This document shows positions 1-8,825 of a stretch of 64,000 bases of DNA, one piece after another (within the stretch, counting starts at the first letter, position 1; each line of letters opens with the position of its first letter). Source of the DNA: Shewanella dokdonensis (GTDB lineage Bacteria > Pseudomonadota > Gammaproteobacteria > Enterobacterales > Shewanellaceae); the NCBI RefSeq assembly GCF_018394335.1, contig NZ_CP074572.1, positions 3,782,001-3,846,000 on the forward strand. Direction: 5' to 3'. The position numbers and the translations under genes are program-made. Below the pieces are notes generated by a model, which worked only from the letters and a program-made list of their open reading frames with translations, made no database searches and was not told where the DNA came from.

Positions 1-1302
1 TCCGTACTAGCGCGCTTGCAAAATGTGCCCGCTTATTACGCAGCGGCCAAGGCCAATATTCACAATCCGACACTGGAACACACACAACTGGCAATTGTGC
101 AAAATCAAGGGGCGTTTTCTGTACTCTCGGATGAGTTACAAAAAACAGTGGCCGCTTCGGCACTGACGGAGGCTGAAAAGCAGTTGTTTGCGCAGCGATT
201 GAGTGCGGCTAAGGCGGCAATCAACGATTACATCAGTTTTCTGCAAACCCTCGAAGGTAAGTTGCAACAGCAGGGGGCGAGAAGCTTCCGCATTGGTGAA
301 AAACTTTATGAGCAAAAATTTGCTTATGATATTCAGTCAGGTATGACAGCCAAAGCCTTGTACGAAAAAGCCTTGTCAGACAAGGATAAAGTGCAACATG
401 AAATGGCCAATATCACCAACAAGTTATGGTCAAAATATTTCACAACAGCAAAACCAACAGATGAAAAACAGGCCATTCGCCAGCTCATCGACAAGTTATC
501 TGTCAACCACGTTAAACGTGAAGATTTTGTCGAAGAAATCAGAAAGCAGTTGCCACAACTGATCAAATTTGTGAATGAGCACCACTTGGTACAACTCGAC
601 AAAGATAAGCCTTTGGTGGTGCGTGAAACTCCCGCCTATTTTGGCGATGTAGCCGGGGCTTCTGTGAGTGCTCCTGGGCCTTATGATAAAGGCGGCAATA
701 CCTATTACAACGTGACACCGCTGGATGGCATGTCTGACGCCGCCGCTGAGAGTTATCTGCGCGAATATAACCACTGGGTGTTGCAGATCCTCAATATTCA
801 TGAGGCGATCCCCGGGCATTATGCGCAGTTAGTCTATGCCAATAAATCACCGAGTTTAATCAAGAGCCTGTTTGGTAACGGTGCCATGATTGAAGGCTGG
901 GCGGTGTATGCCGAGCGGATGATGCTGGAAGAGGGCTATGGTAATTTTGAGCCTGAATTATGGTTGATGTATTACAAATGGAACCTGCGGGTTATTTGTA
1001 ACACCATCCTGGATTACAGCATTCAGGTGAAGGGCATGACCAAAGAGCAGGCGATGGCGCTGATGACACAAGAAGCATTCCAGCAACAAGCCGAGGCGGA
1101 AGGTAAATGGCGCCGGGCAACCTTAAGCCAAGTGCAATTGACCAGTTATTATGCAGGCTTCCGTGCCATTTATGATCTGCGTGACGCAATCAAGGCGAAA
1201 GAAGGGAAGCAATTTAACTTGGAACAATTTAACGAGCAGTTCCTCAGCTATGGTAGCGCGCCAGTAAAATATATCCGGCAGTTGATGCTCCAGCAAAAAT
1301 AG
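1..1302 (+). CDS. DUF885 family protein (5' partial), probable metallohydrolase
   Basis: The frame is open from the first base of the window, so the gene starts upstream and only its C-terminal ~433 residues are present. The N-terminal part visible here (RLQNVPAYYAAAKANI) and the zinc-type motif HEAIPGH, followed some 30 residues later by an EGWAVYAE segment, are the hallmarks of the DUF885 family of large, often secreted bacterial proteins thought to be metallopeptidases. Substrate is unknown. The signal peptide, if any, would lie outside the window. The gene ends just before a strong terminator and is therefore the last gene of its transcription unit. Confidence 0.85.
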   Translation, partial: SVLARLQNVPAYYAAAKANIHNPTLEHTQLAIVQNQGAFSVLSDELQKTVAASALTEAEKQLFAQRLSAAKAAINDYISFLQTLEGKLQQQGARSFRIGEKLYEQKFAYDIQSGMTAKALYEKALSDKDKVQHEMANITNKLWSKYFTTAKPTDEKQAIRQLIDKLSVNHVKREDFVEEIRKQLPQLIKFVNEHHLVQLDKDKPLVVRETPAYFGDVAGASVSAPGPYDKGGNTYYNVTPLDGMSDAAAESYLREYNHWVLQILNIHEAIPGHYAQLVYANKSPSLIKSLFGNGAMIEGWAVYAERMMLEEGYGNFEPELWLMYYKWNLRVICNTILDYSIQVKGMTKEQAMALMTQEAFQQQAEAEGKWRRATLSQVQLTSYYAGFRAIYDLRDAIKAKEGKQFNLEQFNEQFLSYGSAPVKYIRQLMLQQK

Positions 1303-1317
1303 CCTTAGCTTGCGCGG

Positions 1318-1343
1318 AAAAGGCAGCAGTGGCTGCCTTTTTT
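1318..1343 (+). terminator. Rho-independent terminator after the DUF885 gene
   Basis: Inverted repeat AAAAGGCAGC / GCTGCCTTTT with a 4-base loop, running into six T residues. It lies 16 bases after the stop codon of the upstream gene. Confidence 0.85.
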
Positions 1344-1457
1344 ATGGCCTTGTCTAGGCAAGGCTACGCATTTAATCTGCCGTTAATTTGGTTTATCCTA
1401 GGGCGGTTTTGAGCTTGCCGGATTTTATCTTCTCCGGCTGACAATCAAGGAATTTTT

Positions 1458-2585
1458 ATGCGGATCAGTGCCAATTTTGATGGCGGCAATATCCAGGTAT
1501 TAAGCCTGGAAAATAAAGATGATATCCAACTGGCAATCCGTCAGGATGAAGGTGGTGAATTCTATCAGTGGTTTAACTTTCGTTTTGAAGGTGATGTGGG
1601 GAATAGCTACACCCTTAACGTGGTGAATGCTGGCAGTTCTTCTTACCCTAAGGGCTGGGAAAACTATCAAGCAGTCGCCAGTTACGATCGGCAGCATTGG
1701 TTTCGATTACCAACCCAATATCAGCACGGTACCCTAAGTATTACGGTGGAACTGGATGCCGATGCTATCCAGATCGCTTATTTTGCGCCTTACAGTTACG
1801 AACGGCATTTGGACTTGCTCAGCGCCGTGCAAGTTCATCCTAAAGTGTCGCTGGAACACTTAGGATTGACGCTAGATGGCCGTGATATGACGCTGGTAAA
1901 AATTGGCGATGACAGTAATGACAAGAAAACCATCTGGATCACTGCCCGTCAGCATCCAGGTGAAACCATGGCGGAATGGCTTGTAGAAGGGCTCTTGTAT
2001 AAGTTGTTAGATCCGGATGATCCCGTGTCCAAACAGTTGCTGGATAAAGCCAACTTTTATGTGGTGCCCAATATGAATCCAGACGGCAGTGTGCGCGGTC
2101 ATCTACGTACTAACGCCAAAGGGGTGAATCTCAATCGCGAGTGGCAAACGCCGTCACTGGAAAACAGTCCAGAAGTCTATTATGTGGTCAACAAAATGCA
2201 ACAGACCGGCGTGGATCTGTTCTATGACGTACATGGCGATGAAGGACTGCCTTATGTCTTTCTGGCCGGTTGTGACGGCGTCCCTGGTTGGAATGAACGC
2301 TTACAGCAGTTGCAAGAATCGTTTGAAAAGGCCTTGTTATTGGTGAGCCCAGATTTTCAAACCGAGTTTGGTTATGGCAAAGATGCGCCAGGAAAGGCAA
2401 ATCTGACGATAGCGTCCAACTGGGTCGCCCAGACCTTCAACTGTCTATCTAATACCTTGGAAATGCCTTTCAAAGATAACGACAATCTGGCTGATCCTAT
2501 GGTTGGTTGGTCTCCTGAACGTTGTATTTACCTTGGCGAAGCATCGTTAACCGCGATGTTGGCCGTGGTTGATCAGTTGCGGTAA
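1458..2585 (+). CDS. M14-family zinc carboxypeptidase, cytosolic carboxypeptidase-like
   Basis: A complete 375-residue protein without a signal peptide. An N-terminal beta-rich domain (about residues 1-120) is followed by an M14 peptidase domain with the zinc ligands in HPGE (His166, Glu169) and in DVHGDEG (His259), the NPDG and NLNREW substrate-binding segments, and the catalytic Glu335 in NTLEMPF. The two-domain layout is that of the bacterial relatives of eukaryotic cytosolic carboxypeptidases (Nna1/CCP), which remove C-terminal residues such as glutamate. The bacterial substrate is not known. ATG start with a GGAA-type ribosome site (AAGGAATTTTT) just upstream. It begins a small operon with the zinc-ribbon gene 9 bases downstream and yeaC. 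Confidence 0.88.
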   Translation: MRISANFDGGNIQVLSLENKDDIQLAIRQDEGGEFYQWFNFRFEGDVGNSYTLNVVNAGSSSYPKGWENYQAVASYDRQHWFRLPTQYQHGTLSITVELDADAIQIAYFAPYSYERHLDLLSAVQVHPKVSLEHLGLTLDGRDMTLVKIGDDSNDKKTIWITARQHPGETMAEWLVEGLLYKLLDPDDPVSKQLLDKANFYVVPNMNPDGSVRGHLRTNAKGVNLNREWQTPSLENSPEVYYVVNKMQQTGVDLFYDVHGDEGLPYVFLAGCDGVPGWNERLQQLQESFEKALLLVSPDFQTEFGYGKDAPGKANLTIASNWVAQTFNCLSNTLEMPFKDNDNLADPMVGWSPERCIYLGEASLTAMLAVVDQLR

Positions 2586-2594
2586 GGAATCGAT

Positions 2595-2912
2595 ATGGCA
2601 CTTACAACCTGTCCAATATGTGACAAGCGCATCTCTGACAAAGCGAAGATCTGTCCACATTGTCAGAGTGCACTGGATGGCGATATGTCTTCTGCGAGAC
2701 GCATTAAGCAGATAGAGCAATCTACCCGGCTGATGACACACAGTTTCATTGCCATGACCATTTTCATCGCGGGTGTTGTGGTCTGGTTCTGGGGCGGAGA
2801 CGTTGCCAGCGGGCCACGCGCAATTGTGGGTGGCGTATTGTTTGTCTTCGGTTTTGTAGGCTACCTGATCACTCGGGTACGGATTGTGTTGAATAAACGG
2901 AAACAGCTATGA
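2595..2912 (+). CDS. Zinc-ribbon, two-helix membrane protein
   Basis: 105 residues. The N-terminus holds a four-cysteine zinc ribbon (CPIC near residue 7 and CPHC near residue 22), then a charged linker, then two hydrophobic helices (about residues 50-68 and 76-96) and a basic tail. This is the layout of small zinc_ribbon_2 membrane proteins of unknown role. It starts 9 bases after the M14 carboxypeptidase and its stop overlaps the start of yeaC by 4 bases, so the three are probably co-transcribed. I cannot assign a function from sequence. Confidence 0.8.
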   Translation: MALTTCPICDKRISDKAKICPHCQSALDGDMSSARRIKQIEQSTRLMTHSFIAMTIFIAGVVVWFWGGDVASGPRAIVGGVLFVFGFVGYLITRVRIVLNKRKQL

Positions 2913-3190
2913 CAGATCTGTTGCAAGTGATTGATGAAATGCCGCTTGAAGTCTATGAGCGACTGAAAAGCGCTGCGGAAACCGGTAAGTGGGAAGATGG
3001 TAGCGCCTTGTCTGAAGAGCAGCGTGACTCCACTTTGCAGGTGGTGATGTTGTTTCAGCAACGTCGCCTGCAGCAACAGGAGCATTTCACCATAGGTAGC
3101 GATGGTAAGGTGATTGAGTTGTCGAAAGCCGAACTGAAAAAACGGTTTCGCGGTGACAACATCGCACAATTCAAAGAAGACGAGCTATAA
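2909..3190 (+). CDS. yeaC: YeaC family protein (DUF1315)
   Basis: 93 residues, matching the DUF1315/YeaC family: an N-terminal MTDLLQVIDEMPLEVYERLK, a central helical segment with QQRRLQQQEHF, and a basic ELKKRFRG close to the C-terminus. Cytosolic, function unknown. The start codon overlaps the stop of the preceding zinc-ribbon gene (ATGA). It is followed by a strong hairpin that separates it from the convergent ansA gene. In E. coli yeaC also lies near ansA-sppA. Confidence 0.85.
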   Translation: MTDLLQVIDEMPLEVYERLKSAAETGKWEDGSALSEEQRDSTLQVVMLFQQRRLQQQEHFTIGSDGKVIELSKAELKKRFRGDNIAQFKEDEL

Positions 3191-3197
3191 AAACCCA

Positions 3198-3239
3198 AAG
3201 GGCGGCAGCGCGCTTGATAACAATCACGCTGCCGCCCTT
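3198..3239 (+). terminator. Terminator between yeaC and ansA
   Basis: A perfect 13-base inverted repeat (AAGGGCGGCAGCG / CGCTGCCGCCCTT) with a 16-base loop, followed by TAATTTTAT. It sits between two convergent genes and could act for both. Confidence 0.75.
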
Positions 3240-3280
3240 AATTTTATTGCGGCTCGCTAAACTGGCCAGCTTTAATGTTA

Positions 3281-4294
3281 TTAATCGTTGGTCAGCTCAC
3301 CACAGAGATTTTGCTGCATCTTTTCACGGATTTCCGCCACAGTAAGATTTTTCGAAAACAGATAATGCAGTTTGGCTAATGCGGCTTCGGTGGTCATGTC
3401 AAAACCACTGATAAAGCCAGCTTCTGCCAGAGCGTTTCCTGTGGCATAGCCTCCCATATTCACCCGCCCTTGACGGCATTGTGTCAGGTTAACCAGTATG
3501 ATGCCGCTGTCATTCGCCTGTTTCAGGGTTTGTAACAGCTCAGGATTTTGCGGCGCATTGCCCACGCCGTAAGTGAGTAGGATCAGCGCTTTTACCGGTT
3601 GTTGCAGAATATTGCGGAAGATTTCGTTCGAAATCCCTGGATAGAGCGTCACAATTCCTATCGGTTGTGGATGGATATGGGTCACCTGTAGTGGCGTGCC
3701 CGAATACTGAGTAATGGCACCTGCGCGCAGACGGATTTTAATGCCTGCCTCTAACAGTAATGGGAAATTGGGCGAGGCAAAGGCATCAAACCCATCCGCA
3801 TGAGCCTTGGTGGTGCGGTTACCACGGAATAATTTGTTATTAAAAAACAGACAGACTTCTGCCACTGGATAGTTAGCGGCAATATACAGGGCATTGAGTA
3901 GATTGGTCTGCCCATCGGAGCGCAGCTCTGACAAGGGAATTTGTGAGCCCGTGATAATCACGGGTTTGGACAGATTCTGCAGCATAAACGACAACGCCGA
4001 AGCGGTGAAGGCCATAGTGTCGGTGCCATGCAGGATGACGAAGCCATCGTATTTGTCGTAATTGGCTTCAATATCATCCGCAATCATCTGCCAATGTGCC
4101 GGAGACATGTTGGATGAGTCGATTAGCGGTGAGTATTCATGTAACACAAATGCCGGCATTTCTTCACGGAAAAACTCCGGCATCGAATTAAGGCACTCTG
4201 TCAGAAAGCCTGCCACTGGTGCAAAGCCGTGTTCGGTTTTCTGCATACCGATGGTGCCGCCGGTATAGGCGATATAGATATTTTTTTTAGTCAT
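3281..4294 (-). CDS. ansA: L-asparaginase I, cytoplasmic
   Basis: Type I asparaginase, about 337 residues, hydrolysing asparagine to aspartate and ammonia in the cytosol. The catalytic threonines sit in TGGTIGMQ at the N-terminus and in HGTDTMAF, with the TGSQIP and RGNRTTKAHADGFDAF segments conserved with E. coli AnsA. No signal peptide. The ATG at 4294 gives MTKKNIYIAYTGG, which matches the E. coli start; a TTG four codons further upstream is also in frame but has no better ribosome site. It lies downstream of sppA in the same direction, as in E. coli, though a terminator-like hairpin separates them. Confidence 0.95.
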   Translation of the reverse strand: MTKKNIYIAYTGGTIGMQKTEHGFAPVAGFLTECLNSMPEFFREEMPAFVLHEYSPLIDSSNMSPAHWQMIADDIEANYDKYDGFVILHGTDTMAFTASALSFMLQNLSKPVIITGSQIPLSELRSDGQTNLLNALYIAANYPVAEVCLFFNNKLFRGNRTTKAHADGFDAFASPNFPLLLEAGIKIRLRAGAITQYSGTPLQVTHIHPQPIGIVTLYPGISNEIFRNILQQPVKALILLTYGVGNAPQNPELLQTLKQANDSGIILVNLTQCRQGRVNMGGYATGNALAEAGFISGFDMTTEAALAKLHYLFSKNLTVAEIREKMQQNLCGELTND

Positions 4295-4354
4295 CGGGAA
4301 CAGCAATTGTGGGTACGTTAAAAATGAGGACTAAATTATATCAATAAAAAAATA

Positions 4355-4375
4355 AAGCCCGGATAACCGGGCCTT
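4355..4375 (-). terminator. Terminator after sppA
   Basis: GCCCGG / CCGGGC stem with an ATAA loop. Read on the minus strand it is followed by a T-rich tract (TTTATTTTTTTATTG). It lies just past the sppA stop and before ansA. Confidence 0.7.
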
Positions 4376-4387
4376 ATTGAAGATTTT

Positions 4388-6241
4388 TCAATAACTGCAA
4401 CTATCGCAGTACAGGTACACATGGTTGGGATCGTCGAACGAGGCGAATTCTTCGGCGATAGAGGTTAGCTGACCCAGCAGTTGTTGCGCCGCACTTGTGT
4501 GCGCTATACCCGCGGGCACCCATGCCGCAACATTAGTGAGTAGTTTCTGCATGAATAGCTGTTCTGGTGTTAACTCTTTTTCAATGACCCGGGTATCGTA
4601 ATTAGATAATCCAGCTAATTCGGCAGCCTTGCTAACGGCGGCATCTTCATCGCCAAGATCATCAACCAAACCAAGTTCCTTGGCTTTTACACCGGACCAG
4701 ACACGGCCTTGGGCGATTTTATCAACCTGTTCCAGTGTCATGTGGCGCTCTTTCGCCACCAACGAGATGAAATCCAGATAACCGCGTTCTATATTGCGTT
4801 GGATCACTTCTTTGACCCCATCAGATAGCGGCCTGGTTACCGACAGTGTCGACCAGTCAGAGGTGGCCACCCCATCGGTATGGATCCCTAAGGCTGCCAG
4901 CGAATCCTCAAACGTGGTTAACATACCAAAAATGCCGATAGAACCAGTCAAAGTCGCCGGGTTAGCGTAGATATAATCTGCGCTGGCGGAGATCCAGTAA
5001 CCACCAGAAGCGGCCAAGCTGCTCATACTGACGACTACCGGTTTGCCCGCCGCTTTCAGGGCGAGCACTTCTTGGCGGATCTGCTCTGATGCAAATGCGC
5101 TGCCGCCAGGGCTGTCAACCCGTAATACAACGGCCTTGATCTTATTGTCAAAGCGAGCTTTGCGCAGTAGTGCCGACGTGCTGTCGCCGCCGATCGCCCC
5201 AGCCGGTTGGTTACCATTAAGAATATTGCCTTTGGCTACCACAATCCCCACCGCATCATGAGATATGATAGTTGGCGCTGGTGCCATTAACGCCGCGTAG
5301 TCATAGTAGTCAACTTGTTTGAAACTGTGCCCTTTGCTGGCCTTGCCCACCAGTTTAATCATCGCCTGACGGAACTGTTCGGCCGTGGCAAGCTGGTCAA
5401 CCCATTTCATATTGACGGCCATGACAGCCGAGCGATCATCTGCCGCATTCAGCGCTGTCATATAATGTTCAGCATCAAGTCCGAAATCGGCAGGCTGTAT
5501 GCCTCGATTCTTGGCCGCAGTGGTGGTGTATACATTCCAGATATCGCTCAGTAACGCGCTGTTGGCTTCTTTGGCAGCATCCGACATATCGTCCCGAATA
5601 AAGGGTTCCACCGCTGATTTGTAGGTGCCCACGCGGAATACATGAGTATTCACTTTGAGTTTATCTAACGCCGATTTATAAAATTGGCGGTAACTGCTCA
5701 AACCTTCGACCGTGACCATGCCTTGTGGGTTGAGGTAGATAGTATCGGCATAGGTTGCGAGCAGATACTGGTATTGATTGTAATAGTTACCAATGGCTAT
5801 AACGGGCTTACCGCTTTTCTTGAACTGCTCAAGGTGATGACCAATGGTCTGGAGCTTGGTGATACCGCCGGGGGCTAAATCCGCCAAGTCCAGTACCAGT
5901 GCGGAGATGCGTTTGTCATTGGCGGCACTGTCGATGGTATAAAGCACATCGTTGAGTAACAGTTCACCATTAGCATCACGGCCTTGACGTTGTTTCATCA
6001 AGGCATCTATCGGGTCAATCTCTTGTTTCTGGTCTACCAGTCGGCCAGCCAGATTGAGTACCAGTGCCGAACCATCGTCTACCTTGACTTCATCATTACT
6101 GAACAGTGCTACAACAAACACGATCAACAACAAGAAAAAGAGTGGGAAAAACACCAGATTCAGCACCAACTTACGAATAAAGTTGATGACATTCCATATC
6201 AATATCAATGTATTTTTGGTTGTCAGAGGTTTCGCGGACAT
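4388..6241 (-). CDS. sppA: Signal peptide peptidase SppA, 67K type (protease IV)
   Basis: 617 residues, the length of E. coli SppA. It is an inner-membrane serine protease that degrades cleaved signal peptides. One N-terminal membrane anchor spans about residues 22-47. The periplasmic part has two tandem S49 domains: the general-base lysine is in GTYKSAVEPF of the first and the serine nucleophile in AASGGYWIS of the second, preceded by DSPGGSA. The last residues are rather cysteine-rich for the family (CDSCSY). Divergent from fadH with a 169-base promoter region between them. Confidence 0.95.
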   Translation of the reverse strand: MSAKPLTTKNTLILIWNVINFIRKLVLNLVFFPLFFLLLIVFVVALFSNDEVKVDDGSALVLNLAGRLVDQKQEIDPIDALMKQRQGRDANGELLLNDVLYTIDSAANDKRISALVLDLADLAPGGITKLQTIGHHLEQFKKSGKPVIAIGNYYNQYQYLLATYADTIYLNPQGMVTVEGLSSYRQFYKSALDKLKVNTHVFRVGTYKSAVEPFIRDDMSDAAKEANSALLSDIWNVYTTTAAKNRGIQPADFGLDAEHYMTALNAADDRSAVMAVNMKWVDQLATAEQFRQAMIKLVGKASKGHSFKQVDYYDYAALMAPAPTIISHDAVGIVVAKGNILNGNQPAGAIGGDSTSALLRKARFDNKIKAVVLRVDSPGGSAFASEQIRQEVLALKAAGKPVVVSMSSLAASGGYWISASADYIYANPATLTGSIGIFGMLTTFEDSLAALGIHTDGVATSDWSTLSVTRPLSDGVKEVIQRNIERGYLDFISLVAKERHMTLEQVDKIAQGRVWSGVKAKELGLVDDLGDEDAAVSKAAELAGLSNYDTRVIEKELTPEQLFMQKLLTNVAAWVPAGIAHTSAAQQLLGQLTSIAEEFASFDDPNHVYLYCDSCSY

Positions 6242-6380
6242 AACCTTTCCTTATTCCTTCGAGTAGGGCAATGCTAACTGAATTTATGCCGCTGGGCTAA
6301 ATACATTTGTAAATGATCTTATACGGCTAACGGATTAAAACCACACGCTTGAGCTTGTGCTGGTGGCAGGTTATGCTGAA

Positions 6381-6398
6381 TTAAAACATCTGTTTGAA
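6381..6398 (+). promoter_or_regulatory. Candidate PsrA-type operator upstream of fadH
   Basis: The sequence TTAAAAC-ATCT-GTTTGAA is a near-perfect inverted repeat, one base away from TTCAAAC-N4-GTTTGAA. It resembles the site recognised by PsrA, the TetR-family repressor of fatty acid degradation genes in Pseudomonas and Shewanella. It lies 12 bases before the fadH start codon, where a bound repressor would block expression. Assignment is by eye from the half-sites. Confidence 0.5.
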
Positions 6399-6410
6399 AA
6401 AGGTATTTAC

Positions 6411-8432
6411 ATGGCGGCACAACGGCGGATGCTCGAACCTCTCGAACTGGGATTTACCTGCTTGAAAAACCGGGTGGTGATGGGATCAATGCACACCGGG
6501 CTGGAGGAGGAAAAAGGCGGCTTTGACAAGCTGGCCGCTTTTTACCGCGAACGGGTAGTGGGCGGTGTTGGCTTGATTGTTACGGGCGGTATTTCGCCCA
6601 ATTTCCGCGGCCGTCTTACCCCTAATGCCACGCAATTGAGCTTCTCATGGCAAGTGGGAAAACATCGTATCGTCACCCGCGCCGTACATGATGCTGGTGG
6701 TAAAATATGTATGCAATTATTGCATGCGGGACGCTACGCCTATCATCCGTTTTCTGTGGCGCCGTCCAAACTTAAATCGCCCATCACCCCATTTACACCT
6801 AGGGCCATGTCCGCCCGACAAGTGCGCAAGACTATCCGCGATTTTGGCAACAGTGCCAGACTTGCACAAAAAGCTGGATATGATGGCGTAGAAATTATGG
6901 GCTCCGAAGGGTATCTGCTCAATCAGTTCATTTGCAGTCGTACCAACCAGCGTACCGATGAATATGGCGGTAATTTTGACAATCGCAGCCGTATTGCCAT
7001 CGATATTGTTGAAGAGGTTCGCCGACGTGTTGGCCGCGATTTTATTGTGATCTTCCGTTTGTCCATGTTGGATTTGGTTGACGATGGTTCCAGTTGGGAA
7101 GAAGTGGTATTGCTGGCAAAGCGGTTGGAAATGGCGGGTGTGACATTGATTAACACGGGTATTGGCTGGCATGAAGCCCGCATTCCGACCATAGCAACCA
7201 GTGTGCCGCGGGCGGCATTCAGTTGGGTAACGGCCAAGTTGAGACAAGAGGTCACCATCCCGCTAATCGCCACCAACCGTATCAATATGCCTGAAGTTAT
7301 TGAACAGATTTTAGCGAGTGGGCAGGCAGATATGGTGTCAATGGCGCGGCCATTGCTCGCAGATCCTGAGTTCGTCAACAAGGCAGCAGCCATGCAGGAT
7401 GAAGCGATCAACACCTGTATTGGCTGTAATCAGGCATGTCTTGATCATACCTTCAAATTACAGCGCGCGACCTGTTTAGTGAATCCCCGCGCGGCCTATG
7501 AAAAAGAATTGAATTTCGTTAAAGCATACACACCGAAGAAGCTGGCCGTCATCGGCGCTGGCCCGGCAGGCATGGCATTTGCTGTGTATGCGGCGCAGCG
7601 GGGCCATCAAGTAACGTTATTTGAAGCCCGCAGCGATATCGGTGGCCAGTTTAATCTGGCAAAAGAGATCCCCGGTAAAGAGGAGTTCAGTGAAACTCTG
7701 CGTTACTTCCGTTATCAATTGGCGCATTGGCAGGTCGAGCTTAGATTGAATACTCCGGTTTCTGCCGAGTTGCTGGCAGCGCACGAGGTTGATGAAGTGA
7801 TATTAGCGTCAGGGGTGGTTCCCAGACAGCTGCAATTGCCGGGCTTTGATAGTCCGCACGTGATCAGTTATCAGCAGTTGTTACGTGGTGAAGCCCAGGC
7901 TGGCGCTAACGTTGCCATTATTGGTGCCGGTGGCATTGGCTTTGATGTGGCGCAGTTTTTAGGGGAGGCGCATTCGGCAACCCTGCAACCGGCAAAGTGG
8001 TATCAACGCTGGGGCATTGATACCACCTATCAACAACGGGGTGGACTATTAGCCGAGACTGCCAAAGAGCTGCCACAACGGCAACTGTGGCTGTTGCAAC
8101 GGAAACCGGGAACACCGGGCAAAACCCTAGGGAAAACGACTGGCTGGATCCATCGGGCAATGCTCAAATTGCATGGGGTAGAAACGTTGTCAGGCGTGAG
8201 TTACCAACACTTTGATGATGAAGGCTTGCACATTGTTGTTGAAGGCAAAGCTCGGGTATTACCAGTTGATACTGTCGTTGTATGTGCTGGCCAAGAATCT
8301 AATCTGACGTTGCTGCCAGCATTACAACAATTGGGTAAACCGCTGCACATTATTGGTGGTGCGAAACTGGCGGCGGAACTGGATGCCAAACGGGCGATCC
8401 GCGATGGCGCTGAGTTGGCAATGCGAATTTAG
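6411..8432 (+). CDS. fadH: 2,4-dienoyl-CoA reductase (NADPH)
   Basis: 673 residues from the ATG at 6411, which matches the E. coli start region (LGFTCLKNRVVMGSMHTGLEE); an upstream in-frame extension to 6357 is not expected. FadH reduces 2,4-dienoyl-CoA during beta-oxidation of unsaturated fatty acids, using FMN, FAD and one 4Fe-4S cluster. Visible are the N-terminal TIM-barrel flavin domain, the active-site tyrosine in GSEGYLLNQF and histidine in GIGWHEAR, the cluster cysteines in CIGCNQAC and QRATC near residues 330-355, and a C-terminal FAD/NADPH domain with GAGPAGMAFA and GAGGIGFD. Single gene with its own promoter region and a candidate PsrA operator. Confidence 0.96.
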   Translation: MAAQRRMLEPLELGFTCLKNRVVMGSMHTGLEEEKGGFDKLAAFYRERVVGGVGLIVTGGISPNFRGRLTPNATQLSFSWQVGKHRIVTRAVHDAGGKICMQLLHAGRYAYHPFSVAPSKLKSPITPFTPRAMSARQVRKTIRDFGNSARLAQKAGYDGVEIMGSEGYLLNQFICSRTNQRTDEYGGNFDNRSRIAIDIVEEVRRRVGRDFIVIFRLSMLDLVDDGSSWEEVVLLAKRLEMAGVTLINTGIGWHEARIPTIATSVPRAAFSWVTAKLRQEVTIPLIATNRINMPEVIEQILASGQADMVSMARPLLADPEFVNKAAAMQDEAINTCIGCNQACLDHTFKLQRATCLVNPRAAYEKELNFVKAYTPKKLAVIGAGPAGMAFAVYAAQRGHQVTLFEARSDIGGQFNLAKEIPGKEEFSETLRYFRYQLAHWQVELRLNTPVSAELLAAHEVDEVILASGVVPRQLQLPGFDSPHVISYQQLLRGEAQAGANVAIIGAGGIGFDVAQFLGEAHSATLQPAKWYQRWGIDTTYQQRGGLLAETAKELPQRQLWLLQRKPGTPGKTLGKTTGWIHRAMLKLHGVETLSGVSYQHFDDEGLHIVVEGKARVLPVDTVVVCAGQESNLTLLPALQQLGKPLHIIGGAKLAAELDAKRAIRDGAELAMRI

Positions 8433-8490
8433 ATAACGGCAAGCTTCGCAAGTAGGGTTGTCTTCTTTGTAGAAAACCCTGCTGCTGGTT

Positions 8491-8825
8491 TTAAGCGTGC
8501 TGTTTTTCTCTCAACAAGGGCATTTCCGCGCCATTGCAGGACAATTCAAGATCTAGATCGTCATTTGGCACACAGCAGCAGGGCAGACACTCATCAGCTG
8601 CCAGTTCCGCTAGAGGTTCAATCAGATAACGTACAGAACCACTGCGGATCTTGGTGCGACAGCAGCCGCAGTAACCACTGCGGCATTCGGAGAATATCCT
8701 GACTTTTTGGCTTCCAATACTTGCAGCAATGTCTGCGGTTGTGACTGCCAGTTCCACAGCAACAACGGCTCGCCTTGCAGCAAGACGATGGGGCGCTTTT
8801 TAAAGATCAAAGTCTGAGAACTCAT
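8491..8825 (-). CDS. yfaE: 2Fe-2S ferredoxin YfaE, ribonucleotide reductase cofactor maintenance (frameshifted)
   Basis: YfaE supplies electrons to regenerate the diferric-tyrosyl radical of NrdB. The N-terminal part ([17 protein letters not shown]) is in one frame and the cluster-binding part, with CRSGYCGCC and CLPCCC, in another. They meet at a run of five T on the plus strand (8704-8708). Six would give [17 protein letters not shown], which fits the family exactly, so one base appears lost. About 111 residues once restored. Its start lies inside the end of nrdB (26-base overlap), so translation is probably coupled and the three nrd genes form one operon. The frameshift is most likely a sequence error. 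Confidence 0.85.

Noticed and set aside
496..819. Long reading frame on the minus strand inside the DUF885 gene, and similar frames opposite gyrA, rpsA, dapA and uraA
   Set aside because: They are shadows of strongly coding genes on the other strand, without ribosome sites or recognisable protein families.
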